From Ashinkailepas kermadecensis (Eukaryota > Arthropoda > Thecostraca > Neolepadidae): a stretch of 64,000 nucleotides of DNA. Below are positions 44,668 to 55,249 of this stretch, piece by piece (position 1 is the first letter of the stretch; each line of letters opens with the position of its first letter). The DNA lies in assembly GCA_034440615.1 (NCBI GenBank), contig JAOTOM010005156.1, positions 808,001-872,000 of the forward strand, read 5' to 3'. The position numbers were made by a program, and so were the translations under genes. A model generated the notes under the pieces. That model was not told the DNA's origin and did not search any database. It worked only from the letters and a program-made list of their open reading frames with translations.

Positions 44668-45283
44668 TTGCATGCTGGCAAAGGAGTAGTGCGTCGGACC
44701 CCTAAACAGGCGATGAATAAGCTTAGTCGGGCTCCTGGGGTTACCAAAGGCCTAGCCTAGTTGCTGCAGGAGAGGTGGCCGAGTGTCAGCATTGAGCCCC
44801 TGGCGCTCTACAGCCAACTGCGCTAGCTGACGCAGCGCGCAGAACAGCTGAGGAGCGCTTGCAGAAGGCTGACATGCTCTCTGTAACTGACCCCGTCAAG
44901 ACACCAGAAACCCGACGGAGATTTGTAAGGCGGTCGCGTATCTGCACGGACCGTTGCATACGTATAATGGTGGACGTGGCTTGCTGCTGGCAAAGGGTAG
45001 TGCGTCGGACCCTAAACAGGCGATGAATAAGCTTAGTCGGGCTCCTGGGGTTACCAAGGCCTAGCCTAGTTGCTGCAGGAGAGGTGGCCGAGTGTCAGCA
45101 TGAGCCCTGGCGCTCTACAGCCAACTGCGCTAGCTGACGCAGCGCGCAGAACAGTGAGGAGCGCTTGCAGAAGGCTGACATGCTCTCTGTAACTGACCCC
45201 GTCAAGACACCAGAAACCCGACGGAGATTTGTAAGGCGGTCGCGTATCTGCACGGACCGTTGCATACGTATAATGGTGGACGA
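44668..45283. repeat. Near-identical ~305-bp tandem duplication
   Basis: Copy 1 at 44668-44974 and copy 2 at ~44978-45283 share the whole sequence from TGCTGGCAAAGG to ATAATGGTGGACG. Nearly every difference is a single missing base in copy 2 (for example GGACCCCT to GGACCCT, CCAAAGG to CCAAGG, CATTGAGCCCC to CATGAGCCC, CAGCTGAGG to CAGTGAGG). This looks more like an unpolished assembly overlap than biological divergence. Confidence 0.85.
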
Positions 45284-45317
45284 TGCGGACGACACGGTTT
45301 TCCCTCCCCAGTGCGAT

Positions 45318-45319
<2 letters not shown>

Positions 45320-45376
<57 letters not shown>

Positions 45377-45415
45377 AACATATATATATGCAAACATATA
45401 TATACAAACATATAA

Positions 45416-45461
<46 letters not shown>
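45320..45461. repeat. (TA)n microsatellite
   Basis: Two TA runs separated by CAAACATATATA-type units. The Tyr-Ile ORFs are spurious. Confidence 0.97.
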
Positions 45462-45464
<3 letters not shown>

Positions 45465-46439
45465 ACAAGTGCTTACACCACCCCATTCCGTTCGGGAAGT
45501 GGCAACCTTCTAGAGCCAAATTGGTTGAAGTCTGACTAATTTGAATTTTATACTATGAACTGAAACAAATCGTAACCCCCCGCCGCTTCCACGATGCGTG
45601 GTCCTCTCGACCAAAATGTATGGGTCTAAGCCAAACGCGCGTCACCAGTGCGAGGGGAAAGCACGAGAAGAAAAATTGAGACCTCTGCAGCTCCCCCCCC
45701 CTCCACACACACACACACCCTGGGCTGCCTATATTTAGCATGGGAGTCGATAAGGATCGAATGATAGCCCTCTCGCAGCCTCTACCATTTGGGAGCAAGG
45801 GTGGCAGGATCTAGTTTGGTGATGAGGTAAGCACTCATTTTGGACTCGCTATTTAAGAGAGGAATACGCTATGCTTATGGCATCAGTCATGCATCGTCGA
45901 TGCATCCACCATGGTTTGCGGAACGGCAACCATGGTGGTGGTTGCCCCATCCCCCTCCCCAGGATACTCTTACTTCAAACGGGAGTAAATATGGACCGCT
46001 CGATATAGCCCCTTTGAAAGCAGTTCTAGCGTCCCGCTATGCTGGCACCTACACGGATCGCGGATACACGGAAAATCCACATGCACTGAATACCCTCCCC
46101 CCCCCACACACGGAAAATCCACGAAATAATAATATTGGAATATTCACTATCCGCGCATGCATACATACATACGTAGCTTTAAATTCCTCCACAGATTGGT
46201 TGTAAGATCACCGTTGCATGCCATGTGTGTGAATAGACTAGGGCATGCAAATAATTGTTGTGTTTGACGGCCTAGTTCAAGTAAAATAAGAGCTAATTAC
46301 ATGTATCTATTTCAAGAACATATCAGGAAAGCATTTTTGAACAACAATCAGGTAGTTCCTAGTCTCTAGAACCTTTCGTTTTAGTTCCATTAAGTTTTGT
46401 AACACTGCACCTCGCGCATCCCGTGCTAAGGCAATGGGA
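45462..46439. other. No gene seen
   Basis: Short ORFs without recognisable content. Two CCCCCC / CACACA runs and a duplicated CACGGAAAATCCAC (46068-46120). Confidence 0.4.
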
Positions 46440-46619
46440 GTTTTTCAAGCTACAGACGATTTACAGGCATGGGATTATTTTAATTTAGCACTTATCATTT
46501 GTTGTCTTCAAACACAGGTCACGAGACATAAATCATACAGCACTTCGCATGCGCTGACACCGAATAAGCCAAATAGTGAAAAACAGTAAATTGGAAACGG
46601 CCAAATAAGTACGACAGGA

Positions 46620-47466
46620 TGTTTAACCTATCCTTTTTCAACATGTTCAATAATCAGTTCCACTACAACACTTGCAACTTTGAAATTACCAGAAACACCA
46701 TTGATATTCTCACGTGTGGCAATATACGCGGATTCCACCGTCTTCCGATACCCCTTCCAATGTCCACCACTAAGATGCTCCTTTCCAATTTTGGAGATGG
46801 CCTACTTCATTGGCATGCGCCACCATAGCATTAGAAAGTCTATGGTATCTGAGGTCTGAACGATATTCCCAAAGTCTAGCCACTATCATCCCCGTTTCCC
46901 CATAGTAACCTTTCCCACATCCTCATGTGCAAATAATTTTGTAGATTATGTTTTTTTTTCGTTCACGTTGCGGACGTCACGTTTCTTGACTATGTCTTTG
47001 ATTTTGGCCCCTGCTGAGAAACTGATGTTAATTTTGTCTTTTGTGAATCGGGAGATGGTGACTGCTCCCTGTGATTCCGGTACTGATATGCACCTTTTGT
47101 CAAAACTCATTGCGTGGCCTTTTTCATGCACATCACCTTTTCCGCTTTTTGGCGCAACTTCACTATCAGACCTCTGGATACTTCAGCAACTTGAAAGACT
47201 CCTTGATGAAAAACAATTCTTCTGCGAGATACTCAGAACTGCAGATTCGATAAGCCCTTAAGAAAAAAACCCAATAAGGACCACTGTTCTTGTTTCATGG
47301 CTGTGACCCGAGAAGTAGTACAAACTATAGATTTTGTTAGTGGGCTTTCTGTACACTGAAAATGTGCATCTGCTGTCACAGCGATTGATCAGTGTGTCCA
47401 AGAAAGGAATCGCGGCCTCATTATCTTTTTCTTTTTCTAACGTGAATTGAATCGATGGATGTACAG
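46620..47466 (-). pseudogene. PLE 2 RT C-terminus and GIY-YIG endonuclease
   Basis: Read from 47466 downward: VHPSIQFTLEKEKDNEAAIP, FLDTLINR, FSVYRKPTNK (end of RT), a diverged linker, KINISFSAGAKIKDIVKKRD, then the GIY-YIG-type domain CGKGYYGETGMIVARLWEYR and HANEVGHL, and the C-terminus VASVVVELIIEHVEKG with a stop near 46620. A stop just before the CGKGYYGET motif and several frame changes make it a pseudogene. Confidence 0.85.
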
Positions 47467-47757
47467 TAGGGTGTGTCGCCTGAACGGTTTTTCTTATGCA
47501 TAGTGAAATTATCGTGCAGATCACCTAAAAAAACCCTGTGGTCGAAACCAAATCGAAATCAAACAATAAACAAAATATGCGACAGGCCGATAAAGAAACA
47601 AATTTGCCGGGCGCCCGGCGTTGAAGTCTCCAGTGATGGCGCTCCGTTGCGATTGGCATCTAACACCACGCGTCGGCCGCCGTCGGAGCGCCGCCGCGGC
47701 GCTGTGACGAAAAAGGCGGCAGTCGGTGCTGTGGATGACTTATGAATGGATTCTGGT
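47467..47757 (+). repeat. Left terminal inverted repeat of the DNA transposon
   Basis: About 290 bp, including GGGCGCCCGGCGTTGAAGTC and CGGAGCGCCGCCGCGGCGCT. Few mismatches against the right TIR in the inner 257 bp; the outer ~34 bp are diverged except for the terminal AGGGTGTGTC. Confidence 0.92.
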
Positions 47758-48316
47758 AATTCAAAAACAGATCAGGGGAGCCGGGATATATCTGATTGTA
47801 AAGATTAAACTTCACTGAAGGACTGATCGCTCCACTTTCCTTTGTCTGTGCTCTACCTTTCACAGTGCTATGAATCATCATTCGAATAAATTGCGTACGC
47901 ACTAACGACACAAAATAGCTTCGCATGCCATACATCCCTGTTTTATTAGTCAATCCAAGTCTCCTGTTCCTTTTCGTTACTCAAGTTTCAAGGGAAACTG
48001 GGATTATCAGCAGTAGGGACAACCTATTAACGAGGGCGACACGAGCCGGCGGCGATCGTCGCATGGCGCGGGGGAGGGGCTGGGATGGGGCGGGAGACGG
48101 CCGGCGCACGGTGAGGGTAGAGAACACAAAGAGCGAGACAGGGCAGGGGAGGGGAGGGGGAGACAGGGGAGGGGAGGGCCGCCGAGACAAGGCAGTCGGC
48201 GGCGGAGACCCGGCGGGACGGCCCGAAAAAGAGTGGTTTGGTGTCTGCAAGTTGTGCCCACTGCCTGTGAAGTGTGATATTACCTGCGTCGGTGTGATCG
48301 GGGTAAGAGTTCGAAC

Positions 48317-50501
48317 ATGAAGACCCGCGCTTCCACCAAAGGGCTTTTGGTTCCTTCTGAACTAAAAACAAACCGACTGCCCACGAGAATTGACGTTCTG
48401 AATTACTTGAGTAAAGTGAATAGAGACTCATGCGTTGCGAACAAAAGGTTGAAAGAGAGGCTAGCACCCCATATAAAGTTTGTCGCGGAAAGTGTGATGA
48501 AAATGTGGTGCTGCGAAGGAATACCAATTGTTGGGAGGGCCCGAGTCGAACATATGGTTCGAGAATGCCGCGATCGCTACTTGCGATACATGCAAACTGC
48601 TGGAAAGAAGTCGGCATCACCAGGTGTACGTCCGTCCGGTGATGAGTGGTTTGGAAAATTGTTTGATATAGCCCGCTGCAAATGTGCTGATATCGATAGC
48701 TGCAAATGTGCGATGGCCGACAAAGTGCCACGAATGGAGTTTCCCTTTGTCCAAGACCAGAGAGGACCTCGCCAAATGCAAATCGGCACCGCAGATATCC
48801 GCGAAACCACTCGTCGACGCGCCATGGACGAAAGGAGGCGTCTGACCGCCGAGAGAGTCACATCACCACAACCGGGACCTTCTGGAATGGCCCAGCTAGA
48901 TTCTAATTCAGACCAAGATTCCGCCACAGATTCATCATCGCTCACATCTGTAGTCAATGAGTCAGAGTATATGGTGAACAGTAACACAGACGAACTGCTA
49001 AATACGGCTCTAGCAGCAGATCGGTACGGAGTGTCTAATCGTGCGTGTGCTGCGATCATAAACGGTTTCCAAGTGGACATTGGTCGGATCACTTCTGACG
49101 ATATGGACTGCATAGTGGATAGCAAAAAAAGTATGGCAAGCAAGGGATCGGATTAGAAGAGAGGTAGTAGCCCAGAGCCATGAGGATCATGCAGGTCGTG
49201 TATCTGGTCTCTACTTCGACGGTAGAAAAGACGACACGCTTATGACAGCCAGATCAAAGAAGACGGAAGAGCACATTGTGGTTGTATCCGAGCCAGACAG
49301 TGCATATTTAGGACATTTTACCCCACAGACTGGGAAAGCGGAGGACATTTTTCAGGACCTGAACGCCGTGGCATACGAGTTTGGTGCGGATGTTTCTGTG
49401 CTTGGCTGTGACGGCACGAGAGTTTATACTGGCCAAAAAGGTGGTGTTATCCGTTTGTTTGAGCTCGGACAAAAACGCCCCGTCCACTGGTTTGTGTGCC
49501 AACTTCATGCAAATGAACTTAATCTTCGTGCAGTATTTAGCCAGTTAGATGGAGTCACAACAGGACCTAAGTCGTTTAGTGGGCTGATTGGCCGGGCTGC
49601 TGCAGGCGCAGTAGAAACCTTGCCAGTGGTCGATTTTGAGCCAATCGATGGCGGAAATGTTTCAGAAATGACGCAGGAGATTCTCAGTGACCTAAGTTCA
49701 GATCAGGCTATTCTGTACAGTCTGGCTCGTAGTGTCCAGACGGGTTGTATATCAGATAGAACTGCGAAAATGAAGATCGGTCCACTAAACCACTCCAGGT
49801 GGCTGACTCTGGCGGCGCGAATTCTCCGGCTCTACATATCAACCGAACAGCCATCAGACAGTCTGAGAATGCTAGCGGAGTTCATCGTGTGCCACTATAC
49901 TCCCATGTGGTTCTGCATCAAGAAGAACTGGAAATGTTCTGACGGTCCTGGCAATGCGCTGCACAGCGTGCAACTTCTCAAAAGTTTGCGACCTGAGATA
50001 GCGGCCATGGTGCAGCCGGTAATACAGCGCAACAGCTACTGGTGTCACCCTGAGGCAGTACTGCTAGCAATGGCAGCGGGCCAAGATCAAGCCACACGGG
50101 AAAGGGCGGTCACTCAAATCCAGCAGTGTCGCAGAACTCAAGTCGATAGTGATACTGACGAAGTGCGGAAGTTCAAGCTTCCAAAAGTGAATATGGGGGC
50201 AAACAGCATCATGGAGCTGATTGATTGGTGTAATGAGGCGATAACCGAGCCGCCCTTGACGCAACAACTGTCCGATGATGACTTACTAGACATCATCGCG
50301 AGTCCTCTCGAAGTACCGCCATACCCCGTGCACAGTCAGACGGTGGAACGGATGGTGAAAGTGGTGACCGAGGCGTCTTTGAAGGTAATTGGTGAAGAGG
50401 CCCGCCACGGTTACATTGTGGCGAAGTTGAAACACAGGTCAGCAATGCCAGTGCTCAGCAGCAAAAAGGATTTCATGTCGGGTTTTCTGTCGAGCATGTA
50501 G
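48317..50501 (+). pseudogene. Transposase of the long-TIR element, one frameshift
   Basis: Two frames, 48317-49156 and 49242-50501, belong together. Upstream of 49242 the second frame already reads VVAQSHEDHAGRVSGLYFDG and GRKDDTL, and it joins the first frame at an A7 run (49124-49130); one extra base explains the break, giving ~727 residues. N-terminal half: SKVNRDSCVANKRLKERLAP, a helical region with VAESVMKMWCCEGIPIVG, and a Cys pair cluster (CKCADIDSCKC). C-terminal half: SVLGCDGTRVYTGQKGGVIR, HWFVCQLHANELNLR and LNHSRWLTLAARILRLY, consistent with an RNase H-like fold (candidate acidic residues in CDGT and HANE). I recall similar unnamed proteins in invertebrates but cannot name the superfamily. 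Flanked by TIRs, so transposase by context. Confidence 0.82.
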
Positions 50502-50912
50502 ACAAGTAGTACAGTTATAAAATGATAGTTCGTACAAAAAATGTGGCCGCTCGTACAAAAGGTGACGTCGCTGTATGCCCGTCTCCTTCGGTTGTAGTGG
50601 AACGGAGCATGATGCCGATTTCGCCTGGTCTATTTGTCATAACAATAAGATATCAAGTGTCTCAGAATGATTTAATTGGTCTTCGATGTAAACAGACGAG
50701 GAATTTTGAAGATGTTCAAGCTTTCAAAAGTGAAAATATTAGCATTATACGCCGATAGATCTACTGATTGAAAATGGAACGAACAAGCGACGTAAAGTGA
50801 ACCTTTCTTTCATGCGTCAGATATCCAGGCAACTTATTAAGCGACTGGTGCTTATCAAAAGCCTTTTACCCCACTAAACACTTTCATTGAGTTTTATTAA
50901 TGAGCTTCATCA

Positions 50913-51217
50913 CCAGAATCCATTCATCAGTCATCCACAGCACCGACTGCCGCCTTTTTCGTCACAGCGCCGCGGCGGCGCTCCGACGGTGGCCGGACGC
51001 GTGGTGTTAGATGCCAATCGCAACGAAGCGCCATCACTGGAGACTTCAACGCCGGGCGCCCGGCAAATTTGTTTCTTTATCGGCCTGTCGCATATTTTGT
51101 TTATTGTTTGATTTCGATTTGGTTTCGACCACAGGTTTTTTTTAGGTGATCTGCACGATAATTTCACTAAGCAAAGTGCAATTTCCAAAAAAAGGTCCTT
51201 CGTGACACACCCTAAAT
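50913..51217 (-). repeat. Right terminal inverted repeat of the DNA transposon
   Basis: Inverse of 47467-47757. The outer ~45 bp contain poly-T/poly-A-rich divergence and a few extra bases next to the TSD. Confidence 0.9.
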
Positions 51218-51330
51218 TGTACAGCGTTAATATTTGTGTTGACCGCATCGAGATCAGTATCTTGATCAACAATCTCCAATACGTCATTTACGTATCTCAG
51301 CCAAAGGGAGTTTGGGCCAATCCATTTGGG
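51218..51330 (-). pseudogene. PLE 2 RT motif C fragment
   Basis: Minus strand: WIGPNSLWLRYVNDVLEIVD, QDTDLDAVNTNINAV. The catalytic motif is YVND rather than YVDD, so the second Asp pair member is lost. RT sequence before this point is absent: at 51331 the opposite-strand 3' end of another PLE copy begins. Confidence 0.82.
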
Positions 51331-51705
51331 GCCGTATATTGCCACACGTCAGAATATCAATGGTGTTTCTGGTAGCTTCAAAATTGCAAGTGTTGTAGCG
51401 GAACTGATTGTGGATGGAACATGTTGAAAAAGGATAGGTTAAACATCACTCTCGTACTTATTTGGTCGTTACCAATTTACTGTTTTTCATTATTTAGTTT
51501 ATTCGGTGTCAGCGCATGCGAAGTGCTGTATGATTTATGTCTCGTTACTTGTGTTTGAAGAAAAAAAATGGCAAGTGCTAAATATTTCCATGCCTGTAAA
51601 TCATCGGTAGTTTGAGAAAGGCGTATGCCGAAACGTTGCTAATAAAGTTATTCTCCCATTACTCTGTGATCTCACAATTTGTCATTCCATTCTAACTAGC
51701 ACAAG

Positions 51706-51707
<2 letters not shown>
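51331..51707 (+). mobile_element. Plus-oriented PLE 3' end with ribozyme-like relic
   Basis: Codes for IATRQNINGVSGSFKIASVV (PLE C-terminus) and a stop near 51420, then a 3' UTR. At 51610-51645 a GGC/GCC mini-stem followed by GAAACGTTGC and AATAAAG resembles the PLE hammerhead core, but the CUGANGA box has decayed to TTGAGAAA. Confidence 0.75.

Positions 51708-51752
<45 letters not shown>
51708..51752. repeat. (AT)n microsatellite
   Basis: A ~44-bp AT repeat at the border between PLE 2 and the foldback-like element. Confidence 0.95.
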
Positions 51753-51755
<3 letters not shown>

Positions 51756-53449
51756 TGGCGTCGCCACGAAATTCTTCCAGGGGGGGGGGGGGGCAATGTT
51801 GATAGGGGGCCTCCTGCTCCCCGAAAGGGGGCCTTCACTGTGTTAGGGCCTCCTATTGCTTTTTAGGCTCTTAGTATTGTTCCAGAATGGGAACATGATT
51901 TCATATTGATGTCTTGTTTGTTCTTGGCATGGTGCATCATTTACGCAAAGCGCAATAGCAAGAATCTTTTTTTTATCGCTGAGAACTGAGCCATACCAGG
52001 GTATAAATAAGCAAATGTGGATATATACGTCAGTGCCAAAACAAACCAATATCTTTATGCTTTATCGACGAGAAGAATCTTCCCGCTGGCCTCTAGATTG
52101 TAGCGAGCTGGTGGGGCTCGTGCTGAGCATATCTTAAAGATATCTCCCATTGATCAACCCACTTCTATGTCCACCAAGTTTAACTGAATATAGCTAGGTT
52201 CATCACTACTGTTAGTCATTCCCACCAGCTTGATCTCATAAACAAGCTTAAACGATCATTTCTCAGTCCCAGGACGACAATTTCGCGAAAGTGACAACGA
52301 GAAGTGGATTGAATTGGTCTTCTGATCGTCATCTTAGGGATTTATTATTTTTTTTTATAACATTTGATGCTGGCTGCAAGGCACTTGGCACAGAAGCTAA
52401 AATAATAAATCCTCCGCGAATAAATTCACGGCAAGAACAAGCATTGAACAACAATGCATCAATGGCAATGCATCAATGTAACAATGACAATGCATAAATA
52501 ATGCAAAACCTTCGAATTCCACGCCGTCACGCCCATGGTTATCGCTGTGTTGTGCCGTTTTGTAAATTATGTCGTTGAGAAGGTATTGCAGCTGGGAAGC
52601 TCTAATCATGCAGGCTGTAATCACAGAAGACAACTTTGTAGGAAGAAAATACATTTTAAAACATCATTCCTCCCATTTCATATGGGGCATCGGTGTTGTT
52701 TTGTATGCTTGTGAGGGGGAATTTGCTCCCGCAATGTTGGCTTTGCTCCATGGGCGTAAGTTTCTGAAAAGTATTGGGGGACCAGTGACGCACCTATATT
52801 TGCGTTAAGGGGAGGGCGGGCAAACGTATTTGGAGGGGTCCAACTACTCAATAAAGTCTTCCGATTTCGAACACTATTTTTTCAAAGGGGACCTTTTTAA
52901 GTAAAATAATTAGTGATCAACTGAATTATCCTGTGGAGGGGCCTAATCTACCACTACCGTTTCTGATTCGTCGGATTTCAACCCTAGCTCCCCCACCCTG
53001 TTCGAATGTATTCTTTTGGTATCCCTTGATAAGTCACCTCGCACTGCTGAAATTACACCTACACAAATCACTTTAAAATGTAAAATTTGCCAATTTCAGA
53101 CATTCCAGTTCATAGTGCCCGGTCGCCACGACGCCAACGTCAGTGCACGTGCACACCCAGATTGCGCATTCGGCGCATTCGCCACACTTCGTGCGATGTT
53201 ACGGATTCTGCTGGGCCTCCTACGCTTTGCTAATTGCTGCCACATGATAGACTTGCGCCATATCTGACGTGATAAAATGCCTCGTATGGGCGTTCGCTGC
53301 GAAGATTCGATTATTAAATTCGATCATCAGTTTCCTACTTCCAATATTTTATGGTGAAGAAATGCGAATACCCGCTGGGCTTTGATGCACCTCATATCTT
53401 TGATTAAACATGCTTCCAGGTTGGCTACCGAACCGAGGCCCTGCCTGAG

Positions 53450-55210
53450 TGTATTTCTTTGGACCCGTTTCGTATTTCTTCGTCTACGGAGGTGTCTTAT
53501 GGCTCCAATCCATTTTTGGCAGAAGCCCAACGCATTTTCGAAATCCCTGCTCGTTTCCAGGCCCTTGTGCGGTCGTATGGCCCCTGTATGCCTTGAGAGC
53601 TTCCGGTGTTTTTTTTCTTCTTCTTTTTTTAGAGTTCCCGGTATATATAGTTATGGCTACAACGCATGTTTTCGGGCCCTGTCGCTTTTTGCGAGACTGG
53701 GCTTTGGAGGGCCAGTCGCGTTTTCGGTCCCCGTTGTGCTCTTAGGGTCCCGCTGTTTTTGGGGGCTTCTGACGCACATTTGTGGGGCCCCAGTACGATT
53801 TTGGGGTTTCGGTGCGATTTTCCTGGGTCCTACCGCGACTTATCGCGCACAGGCGCGTGGTCCCGGGACCCAACGCCAGTTATCTGGGCTCAACGCGATT
53901 TTTGTGGATCTCTTCTGAATTTTTTTAAATTCCGAATCCCGGCCTGATTTATCGAGTCCCTGGCGCCATGTTTTTGCATCTCACCTCGATTTTCTTCGAG
54001 CTCCGGTATGTTTTTCGATGCCGTACGCGATTTGTCAAGGCATCTGATGACATGTTCGGTGCTCCAGAACCATCGTCCTCACCCGGACTTTTTTTGGAAT
54101 CCCTCCTTATTTTGGAGGGCTCCGGCTTTATTTTTCGGATACCGATGCGACTTTGGGGGTCACACGGTGCCTATTTGGGGCCCTAGACGCCAATTGTTGG
54201 CAGCCCCGACGTTAATTTTTTATGCCCAGACCAAATTTTTGGTACTAGCGATGGGAATTGTGGGTCCGAGCGCGAAATTTGGTGGGACCGGTTCGAGTTT
54301 GCGGGGCGCGTTGTACTTAGCTGTGACCCCAACGCGATCTTGGCGGTTCCTGTTGGAGATTTTCGTGCCTCGGAGCGAATTTTCTGGGGCCCGCCGTATT
54401 TACTTGGAGCCCCTACGCGAATTCTGGTGGACGGACACGAATTTTTGTGGCCCCAGCGCGACTTTTGGGGACCTTGGCTCAATTCTTGGGAGCATATCCC
54501 TCTTAGGAGGGAGGGGACATTTGCCCCCTTGATATGTCACTGCGGCCACCGAAGGACTTTTTTTTTCAGCCGATGGCACCTTTCGGAGTATAAATGCCCT
54601 CAGAGTTATTTTTTTCCGGACCTGTTCTTAATTTTCCGGTGCTGGGGTCGATTCGATCGAGTCTCGGTGTGAACTTTTGGACATCGAGTACTATTTTTTT
54701 ATAGGTCCTTATGTGATATTTTTGGGTCCTGGTGCGGCTCTTCGGTCTCCAGGTGCGATTTTTTTCGGTGCCCTGACACGTTGTTTTCCAGTGTCCAACG
54801 GGTTTTGGGGGCACTTGGACCCGATTTTTTTGGGGCGCAGAGTGACATTCCGGTTGATAATTGATTTTTGGGGCAGCTGCAACCTTTGGGGTCCAGGCGC
54901 GACCTTTTTGGTCTCCAGTGAGATTTTCAAGGGCTGCGACGCGACTTTTTTTAGTCCAATGTACTCTTGTGTCCCGACGTCATTTGCTTGGATCCCTAGC
55001 GCGAGTTTTAGCGACGTCGACACTTTGTGGGTGTCCAGTACGATTTGGATGCTTTTGGTGTCATTGTTGGGGCCCCAGAGTGATTATCCATGTCCGGATT
55101 GTTTTTCGTTGCCCCGGCTTCATTTGTGTCCCAATGATACTGTTGGGGAACGGTACGACCTATCGTGCCCCTAGCGTGATTTTCATGGTCCGGGCGTGAA
55201 CTTTTGGTAC
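53450..55210. repeat. Degenerate GCGATTTTTGGGG-type repeat
   Basis: Units of roughly 22-33 bp combining GCGAYTTTTGGGG, GGGGCCCC/GGGTCCC and TTTTTCGG words, with no two units alike. The first ~250 bp belong to the left arm. Same family as 31560-32165. Long open frames on both strands come from scarcity of stops, not from coding. Confidence 0.8.
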
Positions 55211-55249
55211 CCCTAGGCTAAAGTGATTTTCAAGTACCCCGGCACGACT

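Larger units (their letters stand above)
47467..51217 (+). mobile_element. ~3.75-kb DNA transposon with long TIRs and 7-bp TSD
   Basis: Inserted in the RT of PLE 2. Flanked by TGTACAG at 47460-47466 and 51218-51224. Ends start TAGGGTGTGTCGCC (left) and, on the other strand, TTAGGGTGTGTCACG (right). After a short diverged stretch the TIRs match over 257 bp (47501-47757 with 50913-51169). It encodes one transposase-like protein in the same sense as the window. The PLE frame (NINAV then HPSIQFT) reads through when the element and one TSD copy are ignored. Superfamily not established. Confidence 0.92.
46440..51640 (-). mobile_element. PLE 2 with inverted 3' ends, interrupted by a DNA transposon
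   Basis: Minus-strand PLE coding sequence runs 51330-51218 and 47466-46620 around an inserted DNA transposon. The outer ends form an inverted repeat: 46440-46735 matches 51333-51625 (shared: AATATCAATGGTGTTTCTGG, GAAGTGCTGTATGATTTATG). The right end is thus the 3' end of a second, plus-oriented copy joined head to head. Such inverted or tandem terminal copies are a known feature of Penelope-like elements. Confidence 0.88.

Noticed and set aside
45066..45539. ORFs over the TA-rich stretch at 45.3 kb
   Set aside because: Same reason; flanked by a probable assembly duplication.
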